Both the position numbers and the translations under genes were made by a program. The notes beneath the pieces are model-generated. The model was not told the origin of the DNA. It ran no database searches and worked only from the letters and a program-made list of their open reading frames with translations. 44,333 bases of DNA, from the NCBI RefSeq assembly GCF_000238915.1, contig NZ_BAEG01000036.1, positions 1 to 44,333 on the forward strand. Reading direction: 5' to 3'. The DNA is from Arthrobacter globiformis NBRC 12137. GTDB taxonomy: Bacteria; Actinomycetota; Actinomycetes; Actinomycetales; Micrococcaceae. This document shows positions 16,835-24,272 of this stretch, piece after piece. Numbering within the stretch: position 1 is the stretch's first letter; each line of letters starts with the position of its first letter.

Positions 16835-18232
16835 TTAGTTGCTGGCCAGGGTGAGCCGGGCCGTGCGGTGCCCCGTTGCAGGGTGGCCGTCCAGGGTGTG
16901 CTTCTGGCCGAAGAGCTTTTCGCGCAGGGTTACCGGATCCTGGTCCGGGTTGGGAGCCGGGGCGATCAGGCCCTGTGCGCGCAGTTCCGGCAGGGCGAGT
17001 TCGATGAAGTCTTCCCAGCTCCCGGGCTTGGTGATGTAGCTGAGGTTGACGCCGTCGACGTCGGCTTCATCCCGCCAGCGGCGCAGCTCAGCGGCCACAG
17101 TTTCCGGGGAGCCGACAATGGTGGAGCCGGTGCCGCCGACCGCGAGGAACTCTGCGATCTGGCGCGGGGTCCAGTCCCGGTCCGGGTCGGCCTTGGAGAA
17201 CATGTCCACCATGGACTGGCCAGCCTTCGTTCCGACGGACCGCAGGGGGGTGTCCAGCTCGTACTCGGACATGTCGATGCCGGTCCAGCCGCTGAAGCGG
17301 GCCAGGATTCCGTCGATGGGTGCGTTCTCCACGGCCTTGCGGTACTTGGCCTGGGCTTCCTCATCGGTGGGGGCGACGACGACCGTGAGGAGGATGACCA
17401 CCCTGACGTCCCGGGGGTCGCGGCCGGCGTCCGCCACTGCCTGGCGGAGCTTGGCCACCGTGCGCTTGGCGCCCTCCACGGAGGTGCTCTGGATGAAGAC
17501 TGCCTCGGCGTGCTTGCCGCCGAACTCCATGCCCCTGGCGGAAGAACCGGCCTGGAACAGGACTGGGGTGCGCTGCGGGGAAGGCTCGCACAGGTGGAAT
17601 CCGGGCACGGTGAAGTGCTTGCCGGAATGGTCGATCTGATGCACCTTGGTGGGATCGATGTACGTTGCCGATTCAACGTCCCGGACCACGGCGTCCTCCT
17701 CGAAGGAGCTCTCCCAGAGCTTGTAGACGACGTCCATGTACTCGTCGGCCATGTCGTAGCGCTCGGCCGGGGTGAGCTGCTGTTCCTTGCCGAGGTTGCG
17801 GGCGGCGGCCTCGGAGTAGGAGGTCACGATGTTCCAGCCCACCCGGCCGGACGTGAGGTGGTCCAGGCTGCTGTACTTGCGCGCCAGCAGGTAGGGCGGC
17901 TCGTAGGTTGCCGAGCAGGTCACGCCGAACGTGAGGTGCTTGGTCACGGCGGCCATGCCGCTGATCAGCACGGTCGGGTCGTTGATCGGGAACTGTGCGG
18001 CGTCGCGCAGGGCTGCGTCCCCGTTTCCGCCGTAGACGTCGTGGTAACCGACATTGTCGGCGAAGAAAATACCGTCGAAACCGGCCTTTTCGAGCGTCTG
18101 CGCGACACCCGTCCAGTACTGCAGGTCCGTGTACCGGTGGCCCTGATCGCCTTCGGCCCGCCAGGAACCAGAGGTCAGGTGGGACGGCGCAAAGACGTCA
18201 AAAGCGAAAAGGCTCAATGGTGCATTTTTCAT
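16835..18232 (-). CDS. LLM-class flavin-dependent monooxygenase (NtaA/SnaA/DszA type)
   Basis: A 465-residue luciferase-like TIM-barrel monooxygenase. Family landmarks include WTGVAQTLEKAGFDGIFFAD, PTVLISGMAAVT, LDHLTSGRVGWNIVTSY, GMEFGGKHAEAVFIQ and the C-terminal VGSPETVAAELRRW. These enzymes use FMNH2 delivered by a separate reductase, and two reductase genes follow in the same operon. The ATG at 18232 (MKNAPLSLF) has AAGGAAG about 10 nt upstream; an upstream in-frame start is less likely. First gene of the minus-strand operon, divergent from the MFS gene, with a three-half-site operator in between. Confidence 0.88.
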   Translation of the reverse strand: MKNAPLSLFAFDVFAPSHLTSGSWRAEGDQGHRYTDLQYWTGVAQTLEKAGFDGIFFADNVGYHDVYGGNGDAALRDAAQFPINDPTVLISGMAAVTKHLTFGVTCSATYEPPYLLARKYSSLDHLTSGRVGWNIVTSYSEAAARNLGKEQQLTPAERYDMADEYMDVVYKLWESSFEEDAVVRDVESATYIDPTKVHQIDHSGKHFTVPGFHLCEPSPQRTPVLFQAGSSARGMEFGGKHAEAVFIQSTSVEGAKRTVAKLRQAVADAGRDPRDVRVVILLTVVVAPTDEEAQAKYRKAVENAPIDGILARFSGWTGIDMSEYELDTPLRSVGTKAGQSMVDMFSKADPDRDWTPRQIAEFLAVGGTGSTIVGSPETVAAELRRWRDEADVDGVNLSYITKPGSWEDFIELALPELRAQGLIAPAPNPDQDPVTLREKLFGQKHTLDGHPATGHRTARLTLASN

Positions 18233-18287
18233 GGCAGCGGTGCTTCCTTGGACTCGTGCCGGACAAGGCGACAACTTTCGGGGTGAC

Positions 18288-18312
18288 GTTCATAAGATGA
18301 ACACTGCGTTCA
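18288..18312. promoter_or_regulatory. Three-half-site operator, copy 1 (LLM/MFS divergent region)
   Basis: GTTCA (18288-18292), N5, TGAAC (18298-18302), N5, GTTCA (18308-18312): alternating half-sites with 10-bp period. It sits 56 nt before the LLM monooxygenase start and about 220 nt before the MFS gene. A TATGAT at 18316-18321 may be the MFS-side -10. The same architecture recurs at 21916, 23412 and 23617. Confidence 0.7.
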
Positions 18313-18534
18313 ATTTATGATGTAAGCCAGCTCACTGTCAAGGGCTGGTCAATTGGTCCGCGGGATTACGTGCCGCATCTTGACACTGAATGTGGCGCAT
18401 GCCATATTTTTGACCACGGCGTTCGGAAACTGAACGAACCCGCCTTGGCTCTTTCGCCTCCCCAACCACCGCCGCTGATATCGCCGGCGCCTTCATCCCC
18501 GTTCGAATTGGCACGATCCACAAGGAAGTCCATC

Positions 18535-19911
18535 GTGAATACACCTGTTACACCGGCCCCGGGGCCGTCGCTGCAATCGTCGGTTGCACCGGATCCGCAG
18601 AAGAAGCGGTTCTTGTACAAGCTCAGTGGAGTGATCGCCGGCGGCATGTTCATCGACGGCTTCATCTTGGGCGGTATCGGGCTCGTCATGCCGGCCATGA
18701 CCTCCGATTTGAGCCTGTCTGCCACGTGGCAGGGCCTGATTGGCGCCTCGGCCCTGATCGGCATCTTCTTTGGCGGTCCACTTGGTGGCTATTTCGCCGA
18801 CAAGATCGGGCGCAAGCCCATGTTCATCGTCGACCTGGCCATCTTCCTGCTTGGCTCCGCGGCACAGTTCTTCGTTGCCGACGCCTGGCAGTTGTTCCTG
18901 ATCCGCCTGCTCATGGGTATGGCAATCGGCGCCGATTACGCCATCGGCTGGCCCCTGCTCGTCGAATTCTCGCCTGCACGGTTGCGCGGCAAGCTCATGG
19001 CCTTCCAGGAGGTGGCCTGGTACGTGGGTTACCTGCTCTCCTACGCCGTCGGCTACTACATGTCCACAGCGATCCATGCCGACTGGCGCATCATCCTCGG
19101 CATGAGCACGGTTCCTTCCCTGATCGTCTTCCTGCTCCGGCTGGGCACTCCCGAGTCGCCGCGTTGGCTTATCAGTAAAGGCAGGGTTGAGGAAGGCATG
19201 GCCATCGCCCGGGAATGCATGGAGGAGGCCGACGTCCGGGACCTGGCGAACGAGAAGTCCGAACGCCCCGACTTCCGCAAGCTTTTCTCCCCCCAGTACC
19301 TCAAGTCCACGATCTTCGTCTGCATGTTCTGGGTCTGCAATGTGACCCCGTACTTCGCCATTGCCACCTTCTCGCCGATCGTGCTCGAGAGCCTGGGCGT
19401 TGAGGATGGCCTGGCCGGAGCGCTGCTGCTCAACGGCGTGGTCGTGGCCGGCGCATTGGCCTCCATGTTCCTCATTGAGCGCGTGGGACGCCGCAAGCTG
19501 TCCATCCCGCCGATGTGGATTGCCGCCGTCGCCCTGGTTGTCATCGGCCTGTTCGCCCACGTTTCGCCGATCATCATCCTGGTCTGCTTCATCACCTTCT
19601 CCTTCTTCAACGCCATCTCCACAGCCCTGACCGGTGTCTACCCGGGCGAGGTATTCCCCACTGAAATCCGCGGTGCCGGCGTCGGCTTTGCCACGGCTTT
19701 TTCCCGCATCGGTGCGGCGGCAGGAACATTCATCCTCCCGATGTCGGTAGAGGGCCTGGGCGTGGGGGCTACCATGCTGATCGCCGCCAGCATTTGTGTG
19801 CTCGGCGCAGTCATCTCCCAATACCTGGCGCCGGAGACGAAGGGTCTGAGCCTCAGCGACACCTCGGCACCCATGGCCAAAGCGGCCCTGGCCAAGGCCG
19901 CAGCGAAGTAG
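18535..19911 (+). CDS. MFS transporter (metabolite:H+ symporter, sugar-porter-like)
   Basis: A 458-residue protein with 12 predicted membrane helices. The conserved loop between helices 2 and 3 reads GGYFADKIGRKP, and PESPRWLISKGR and PETKGLSL match the sugar-porter/aromatic-acid-porter group. The GTG at 18535 has AAGGAAG upstream; the frame is open to 18370 but the earlier region lacks a ribosome site. It is divergent from the LLM monooxygenase operon and shares its operator, so it probably imports that pathway's substrate. A strong hairpin follows. Confidence 0.88.
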   Translation: MNTPVTPAPGPSLQSSVAPDPQKKRFLYKLSGVIAGGMFIDGFILGGIGLVMPAMTSDLSLSATWQGLIGASALIGIFFGGPLGGYFADKIGRKPMFIVDLAIFLLGSAAQFFVADAWQLFLIRLLMGMAIGADYAIGWPLLVEFSPARLRGKLMAFQEVAWYVGYLLSYAVGYYMSTAIHADWRIILGMSTVPSLIVFLLRLGTPESPRWLISKGRVEEGMAIARECMEEADVRDLANEKSERPDFRKLFSPQYLKSTIFVCMFWVCNVTPYFAIATFSPIVLESLGVEDGLAGALLLNGVVVAGALASMFLIERVGRRKLSIPPMWIAAVALVVIGLFAHVSPIIILVCFITFSFFNAISTALTGVYPGEVFPTEIRGAGVGFATAFSRIGAAAGTFILPMSVEGLGVGATMLIAASICVLGAVISQYLAPETKGLSLSDTSAPMAKAALAKAAAK

Positions 19912-19938
19912 CACCGCGGCCTTACCGGTTTGAGTAAT

Positions 19939-19982
19939 CGGAAGGGGCCCTGCCCGGGCTTGCGCCGGCAGGGCCCCTTCCG
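19939..19982 (+). terminator. Hairpin terminator after the MFS gene
   Basis: Perfect 16-bp arms, CGGAAGGGGCCCTGCC at 19939-19954 and its complement at 19967-19982, with a 12-nt loop. No clear T-tract, but the stem is very stable. It separates the MFS gene from the aldolase gene. Confidence 0.7.
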
Positions 19983-20056
19983 TGCTGAGCACCAACTCCG
20001 TGCTCCACACCAACACAAGGCACCAAACAACCGTTGACCCCAAGGAGAACCAGCAC

Positions 20057-20863
20057 ATGAAAATTTACGGTGACAGTGAACGGGACAGCGGTCTGCGTAC
20101 CCCGCCGCTGATCCTCGACGACGGCGAGACCCACCCGGGTGCCTGGATCAGTTTCCGTGACCCGGCTGTTGTGGACACGCTCGCGGCCGAAGGATTCGAC
20201 TGGATCTGCATCGACGGCCAGCACGGCGGCCCGGAAACCCACAAGATGCAGCCACTCATCGAAGCCGCACACCTGTTTTCCGTCCCGTCCATCGTCCGTG
20301 TTCCCGGGCACGACATGGGCACCATCGGCCGGATCCTCGACGCCGGAGCCAGCGGAATCATCTTCCCGACGGTAGAGACGGCGGCGGCAGCGGCGTCACT
20401 CATTTCCGCCTGCCGCTTTCCCTCCCGCGGAAACCGCAGCTACGGTCCTACCCGCCGCAGCCCGCGGTACCCCAAGCCGGTCCCGGGCAACCCGCACGAC
20501 GACGCCCTGTGCATTCTGATGATCGAAACAGCCGCCGGACTGGCGAACCTCGACGAAATCCTCGCGACCGGACCGGACGGCATTTTCGTGGGTCCCTACG
20601 ACCTGTCCCTCAGCCTGGGCATGACCCTGGAGGAACTGACGGGCGAAGGGCCGGACGGAATACTCGCGGACATCGCACGCCGCTGCGCGGCAGCCGGCAT
20701 CACCCCCGGCATCTACACCGGAGAGCCCGCACTCTCCGAGAAGATGGCCGCCCTCGGATTCCGCTTCATGCCGGCCGCCTCTGACACCGGGCTGCTGGCT
20801 GTCGCGGCCCGCAACGCAGTTTCCGCGGTCCGGCGGCTCACGGCCGCAAAGGCCATGAGCTAG
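20057..20863 (+). CDS. HpcH/HpaI-family class II aldolase
   Basis: A 268-residue metal-dependent aldolase that cleaves 4-hydroxy-2-oxo acids to pyruvate and an aldehyde. Landmarks: FDWICIDGQHGGPE, PSIVRVPGHDMGTIGRILDAG, SGIIFPTVETAA, LCILMIETAAGLANLDEI (metal Glu), and GIFVGPYDLSLSLG (metal Asp). The ATG at 20057 has AAGGAGA 9 nt upstream. It would act after the 2-keto-4-pentenoate hydratase-like enzyme encoded at 11447-12232, completing a hydratase/aldolase pair typical of ring-cleavage pathways. Substrate is inferred only. Confidence 0.88.
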   Translation: MKIYGDSERDSGLRTPPLILDDGETHPGAWISFRDPAVVDTLAAEGFDWICIDGQHGGPETHKMQPLIEAAHLFSVPSIVRVPGHDMGTIGRILDAGASGIIFPTVETAAAAASLISACRFPSRGNRSYGPTRRSPRYPKPVPGNPHDDALCILMIETAAGLANLDEILATGPDGIFVGPYDLSLSLGMTLEELTGEGPDGILADIARRCAAAGITPGIYTGEPALSEKMAALGFRFMPAASDTGLLAVAARNAVSAVRRLTAAKAMS

Positions 20864-20940
20864 TCCCGAAACCAAGCCGGTACGGGGAGCGCCGCACTAA
20901 TCGTCGACTGGCCCCAAGCCAACCCACAAGGAGAACTGCC

Positions 20941-21906
20941 ATGCCCTATGCCATGCAAATCACCCGGGCCGGAGGCCCGGAAGTGTTCGAGCGGATCCAC
21001 GTTCCGCGTCCGGTCCCCGGCCCGGGTCAGGTGCTGGTACGCGTCGCCGCGGTGGGGGTGAACTTCATCGAGACATACCAGCGTTCGGGCGTCTACGCGG
21101 TCGACTACCCCCTGGTTCCCGGCGTCGAGGGGGCGGGCACAGTCGAGGAGGCCGGCGCGGGCGTCACCGGGTTTGCGGTGGGGGACCGGGTTGCCACGAC
21201 AGAGGGCGCGGGCAGCTACGCGGACTACATGGTGCTGGACGCTGATAAGGCGCTTCCCGTGCCGGACGGCGTCTCTGACGACGTTGCCGCGGCGCTGCCG
21301 GCGCAGGGCATCACCGCCCACTACCTGATCAACTCCAGCTACCGTGTCCAACCCGGTGACACCGCCCTTACCTATGCCGGTGCCGGCGGGGTGGGACTGT
21401 TGCTGATCCAGCTGCTCAAGCTCCGCGGCGCCACCGTCATCACCACGACGTCGACGCCGGAAAAGGCCGAACTGGCCCGGGAAGCCGGCGCCGACCACGT
21501 GCTGGACTACGCCGAGGTCCCCCGGCGGGTGCGCGAGCTGACCGGCGGCCGCGGCGTCGACGTCGTCTATGACGGCATCGGCAAAGACACCTTTGAAGGT
21601 TCTCTGGACGCCCTGCGGGTGCGCGGCACGCTGGTGCTCTTTGGCGGAGCTTCCGGGCAGGTGCCGCCCTTCGATCTGCAGCAGCTCAACGCCCACGGCT
21701 CCCTGACCGTCACCCGCCCCAAAATCGACGATTTCCTGCTTGGCGCCGTGGAGCGGCGCTGGCGCTCCGAGGAAATATTCGGCCTGGTGGCCGACGGAAA
21801 ACTCAAGGTCACCATCGGCGCCCGCTATCCCTTGAAGCATGCCGCTGCTGCCCATGCCGCAATGGAGTCACGGGCAACCACCGGCAAGATCATCCTGCTT
21901 CCTTAA
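20941..21906 (+). CDS. Zinc-independent quinone oxidoreductase (MDR family)
   Basis: A 321-residue medium-chain NADPH-dependent oxidoreductase of the Qor/zeta-crystallin type. PYAMQITRAGGPEVFE at the N-terminus, the nucleotide-binding AGAGGVGLLLIQ near residue 145, and GGRGVDVVYDGIGKDTFEGSL further on are typical; zinc ligands are absent. AAGGAGA precedes the ATG at 20941. It lies 77 nt after the aldolase gene and probably reduces an unsaturated or quinoid intermediate; the substrate is not known. Confidence 0.9.
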   Translation: MPYAMQITRAGGPEVFERIHVPRPVPGPGQVLVRVAAVGVNFIETYQRSGVYAVDYPLVPGVEGAGTVEEAGAGVTGFAVGDRVATTEGAGSYADYMVLDADKALPVPDGVSDDVAAALPAQGITAHYLINSSYRVQPGDTALTYAGAGGVGLLLIQLLKLRGATVITTTSTPEKAELAREAGADHVLDYAEVPRRVRELTGGRGVDVVYDGIGKDTFEGSLDALRVRGTLVLFGGASGQVPPFDLQQLNAHGSLTVTRPKIDDFLLGAVERRWRSEEIFGLVADGKLKVTIGARYPLKHAAAAHAAMESRATTGKIILLP

Positions 21907-21915
21907 GCTCGGGGG

Positions 21916-21940
21916 TGAACGCCCCGTTCGCTAATTGAAG
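21916..21940. promoter_or_regulatory. Three-half-site operator, copy 2 (degenerate, before IclR gene)
   Basis: TGAAC (21916-21920), N5, GTTCG (21926-21930), N5, TGAAG (21936-21940): the 25-bp architecture with two mismatches to the perfect copies. It is 66 nt before the IclR start, a position suited to autoregulation. Confidence 0.55.
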
Positions 21941-22005
21941 GGGCATAGGATGGATGTGGACAGCACGGGCCACGCGCCCTGAGCGAATGTGAACCGGGAG
22001 CAGAC

Positions 22006-22827
22006 ATGGCGGCGGGACAAAGCGCAGCAGAAGCAGACGAAGCACAAGGTAGCGACGCCACGACTGCCGAAGAGTCGGCGGACCTGACCAACAAGTCCGT
22101 CATTAAGGCAACCGTCCTGCTCAGCGAACTTGGCCGCCACCGGCAGGGCATCACCGTGACGGAACTGGCCCAGGCCGTGGGGATGACCCGTCCGACGGCC
22201 TTCCGGCTGCTTCTGAGCCTCGAACAGACCGGCTTCGTGGACCGCGTGGACAACCGCTATCTGCTCGGCTGGCAGGTGGCAAGGCTGGGCAGGCTTGCCG
22301 ACCCTTACACGGGTGCCGTTGCCAGGATCCAGCCCATCCTGGACGAATACGCCGCGAAGCTCAAGGAGACGATGAGCTTCGCGATGGTCCGGAGTGAAAC
22401 TTCCTACGACGTCATCGCCGAGGCCTCGGGCTCCCGCTACCTGAACGCCACCCACCTGTACGTTGGCGGGAACTACCCTGCTCATGCCAGTGCTACGGGG
22501 AAACTCCTTCTCTCTGAACTCAGTGACGACGCCATTGCCGCCACGCTGCCTGAGAAGCTGGAGTCCTACACCGCCCGCACCATCACGAACCGGAAGGCAC
22601 TCCTGCAGGAGATCCGGCAGGTCCGCGAACAGGGCTATGCCGTCATCGATGAGGAGCTCGAAGAGGGCCTTTTCGCCGTCGCCTATCCGGTGCGCAACGG
22701 TTCGGCCGGGCTGATCGGAGTGCTTGCCGCCCAGGGGCCGGTTCAGCGGTTCAAATCGGACAAGCTGCCTGGAGTTGTCGACCAGCTACATAAGGCCGCC
22801 GACGAGGTCGCGAAGGCTTTGTCCTAG
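22006..22827 (+). CDS. IclR-family regulator of the catabolic cluster
   Basis: A 273-residue IclR-type regulator. An N-terminal winged helix-turn-helix (about residues 25-85; GITVTELAQAVGMTRPTAFRLLLSLEQTGFV) is followed by a GAF-like effector domain ending around residue 265. GGGAG precedes the ATG at 22006. The first ~25 residues are acidic and low-complexity. It follows the aldolase and quinone oxidoreductase genes and has a degenerate copy of the 25-bp operator just upstream. It is the best candidate to bind the four operators in the window. Confidence 0.9.
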   Translation: MAAGQSAAEADEAQGSDATTAEESADLTNKSVIKATVLLSELGRHRQGITVTELAQAVGMTRPTAFRLLLSLEQTGFVDRVDNRYLLGWQVARLGRLADPYTGAVARIQPILDEYAAKLKETMSFAMVRSETSYDVIAEASGSRYLNATHLYVGGNYPAHASATGKLLLSELSDDAIAATLPEKLESYTARTITNRKALLQEIRQVREQGYAVIDEELEEGLFAVAYPVRNGSAGLIGVLAAQGPVQRFKSDKLPGVVDQLHKAADEVAKALS

Positions 22828-22866
22828 AGACCCCTGCGCGGCCCGGTAATCGTGCCCGCCCGGTAA

Positions 22867-23106
22867 TTAGGTGTTCGCCATGGCGATCAGGTGCTCACGC
22901 GACGGGTATTTCCATTCCACGTACTGAACGGGGACGCCGGCGCGTTCAGCCACCACTCCATGGGTGACGCCGTCCGCGCCCTCACTGCTGCTTACCTCGG
23001 TGATGCAGGCGATCAAGGCTGCCGTTCGCCGTTCATTGCGTTCGCGGATGATGTCCGCGGCCCGCTTGGGGATCTTACGCCTTGCTTTCTGGCGCCAGTG
23101 CGTCAT
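22867..23106 (-). CDS. HTH-only TetR-like mini-protein
   Basis: A 79-residue protein. The N-terminal ~25 residues are strongly basic (KARRKIPKRAADIIRERNERR); residues 28-75 resemble the TetR DNA-binding domain (ALIACITEVSSSEGADGVTHGVVAERAGVP, then KYPSREHLIAM). It ends right where a ligand domain would begin. Either it is a naturally minimal DNA-binding protein or a truncated TetR gene. It lies 19 nt after the 57-residue small protein on the same strand. The ribosome site is weak, which argues for coupling to that gene. Confidence 0.5.
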   Translation of the reverse strand: MTHWRQKARRKIPKRAADIIRERNERRTAALIACITEVSSSEGADGVTHGVVAERAGVPVQYVEWKYPSREHLIAMANT

Positions 23107-23125
23107 GTCTTATCTCTGACGGGCG

Positions 23126-23299
23126 TTAGGAAGCGATGCGGCCTTCAACGTACAGGCCGGCCCACGGAGTGCAGGTGAGCACATCGGAGCCCATGGACGG
23201 CTGAGCTATGGGACTTACGTTGCCAGCCAGCCTGCGCCCGGCGATGCGGCGGGCGGAACGTGCGAACGCGCTGAGAAGGAGGCGGTGAACGGTGCTCAT
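23126..23299 (-). CDS. Small protein with CTPWAGLY motif, 57 residues
   Basis: A basic N-terminal half (MSTVHRLLLSAFARSARRIA) that may form an amphipathic helix is followed by a short linker and the motif Cys43-Thr-Pro-Trp46-Ala-Gly-Leu-Tyr50 near the C-terminus. GAGGAA lies 7 nt before the ATG at 23299. It is divergent from a 91-residue gene whose product has a similar N-terminus and the same motif, and both have a copy of the 25-bp operator upstream. No family was recognised. It could be a small regulatory or accessory protein or a peptide precursor; this is not decidable here. Confidence 0.6.
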   Translation of the reverse strand: MSTVHRLLLSAFARSARRIAGRRLAGNVSPIAQPSMGSDVLTCTPWAGLYVEGRIAS

Positions 23300-23411
23300 G
23301 GTGGGTTCCTCGCGGACTGCCGGGGGAACCAGGGGTTCCCGGGTGAAATTTCGGATACCGGAAAGCCGCCTGTGGCCGTCCGATGCGACGTGCAAGTGAA
23401 AACGCGCTTTT

Positions 23412-23436
23412 TGAACGTGACGTTCATTTACTGAAC
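23412..23436. promoter_or_regulatory. Three-half-site operator, copy 3 (before 57-residue protein gene)
   Basis: TGAAC (23412-23416), GTGAC, GTTCA (23422-23426), TTTAC, TGAAC (23432-23436). All three half-sites are perfect, and the first 15 bp, TGAACGTGACGTTCA, are identical to copy 4. It lies about 113 nt upstream of the minus-strand gene starting at 23299. Confidence 0.75.
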
Positions 23437-23616
23437 GTATCTTTATTGTGGCCTCTGTCACGGCATTTTGCAAGGGCTGTTCAGGGCGCTGCAGCCGGGG
23501 TCCAAATGATTGCCCGCAGGCGCCCGGCATCTGGCGCCGGTAGCGCCGCAGAAATGCATCAGCGGCAATATCCGTAATCATTGCGCCGGAAGGTGAGCCG
23601 TGCCACAATGGACCAC
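23437..23616. other. Intergenic region between divergent small genes
   Basis: About 180 nt between the two operator copies. No ORF with a ribosome site was recognised on either strand, and only a weak GC-rich inverted repeat (GGCGCC class) near 23525-23555 is seen. With both operators it forms a divergent regulatory region of roughly 430 nt. Confidence 0.5.
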
Positions 23617-23641
23617 GTTCATAGATTGAACGTGACGTTCA
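23617..23641. promoter_or_regulatory. Three-half-site operator, copy 4 (before 91-residue protein gene)
   Basis: GTTCA (23617-23621), TAGAT, TGAAC (23627-23631), GTGAC, GTTCA (23637-23641), all half-sites perfect. It is 87 nt upstream of the ATG at 23728. The orientation is the same as copy 1 and the reverse of copy 3, so the two divergent small genes are each preceded by the site in mirror orientation. Confidence 0.75.
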
Positions 23642-23727
23642 AGTTTCTTGCCAGCAAGTTTTTACATGACAAGGATCCCGGCCGGACACGCAGATGTGCC
23701 GGACGGCAAGGCAGAAGGGAAGGAACC

Positions 23728-24003
23728 ATGTCCATCTCAGTAGGTCACCGAGCAATTGCCAGCGCCTTCGGCTGGGGGCAGGGCCCCGCCCGCCGCCCGG
23801 CTGCCGCGCCTTCGCCCGCCACGACGACGGCGGCGGCACAGTCCTCCGTCCAGGCCGCCGCCGTCGAACCCGGCGAACTGGTGTGCTCCCCCTGGGAAGG
23901 CCTCTACCGGGAGCAGGCCCACCCGGTGACCGCACGCGGGAAGGAAGCCACGACGCGTCAGCAGCTGGACTCCTTCCTCAACAGCCTTATGTACGGCGAA
24001 TAG
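23728..24003 (+). CDS. Small protein with CSPWEGLY motif, 91 residues
   Basis: Begins MSISVGHRAIASAFGWGQGP, continues with an Ala/Pro/Thr-rich linker (about residues 20-48), then Leu-Val-Cys53-Ser-Pro-Trp-Glu-Gly-Leu-Tyr60 and a polar helical end (RQQLDSFLNSLMYGE). AAGGGAAGG precedes the ATG. The N-terminus and Cys-Pro-Trp motif are shared with the divergent 57-residue protein, so they are paralogues. The 25-bp operator is 87 nt upstream. No signal peptide or known family. A 37-residue Cys-rich ORF follows after 8 nt. Confidence 0.6.
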   Translation: MSISVGHRAIASAFGWGQGPARRPAAAPSPATTTAAAQSSVQAAAVEPGELVCSPWEGLYREQAHPVTARGKEATTRQQLDSFLNSLMYGE

Positions 24004-24011
24004 CCAGCACG

Positions 24012-24125
24012 ATGACAACCATTCTGTACGCGGGGGCCGCGGACGACGCCCCATCCACGGCATCATTCACCGAGGACTGCGACGCCAACACCTGCTTCTA
24101 CTGCGCCGGCCCTGAAACGGACTGA
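24012..24125 (+). CDS. Putative Cys-rich 37-residue peptide
   Basis: Short ORF starting MTTILYAGAADDAPS and ending in an acidic Cys-rich segment (EDCDANTCFYCAGPETD; Cys23, Cys28, Cys31). It lies 8 nt after the stop of the 91-residue gene, with no strong ribosome site of its own, so translation would depend on coupling. The Cys spacing could bind metal or be modified. No family recognised; it may also be chance. Confidence 0.35.
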   Translation: MTTILYAGAADDAPSTASFTEDCDANTCFYCAGPETD

Positions 24126-24272
24126 GGACAGCAAGCCCCCGCTCACCACCTCCCCGGGATTTCGGACGGCTGCCGCGAAAGCGGTCCACGGAGGCCATTG
24201 ACCGCCGATTCTTCTGGAACAAGACTTTCAGTGGGCCAGCAGCCCGCCACCGTCGACCAGGAGGAGCCAGCG

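Noticed and set aside
23728..24125. Describing the small CxPWxGLY proteins as a known RiPP or cofactor precursor such as PqqA or MftA
   Set aside because: Precursor core motifs of those families are not matched and no radical SAM or other maturase is in the window.
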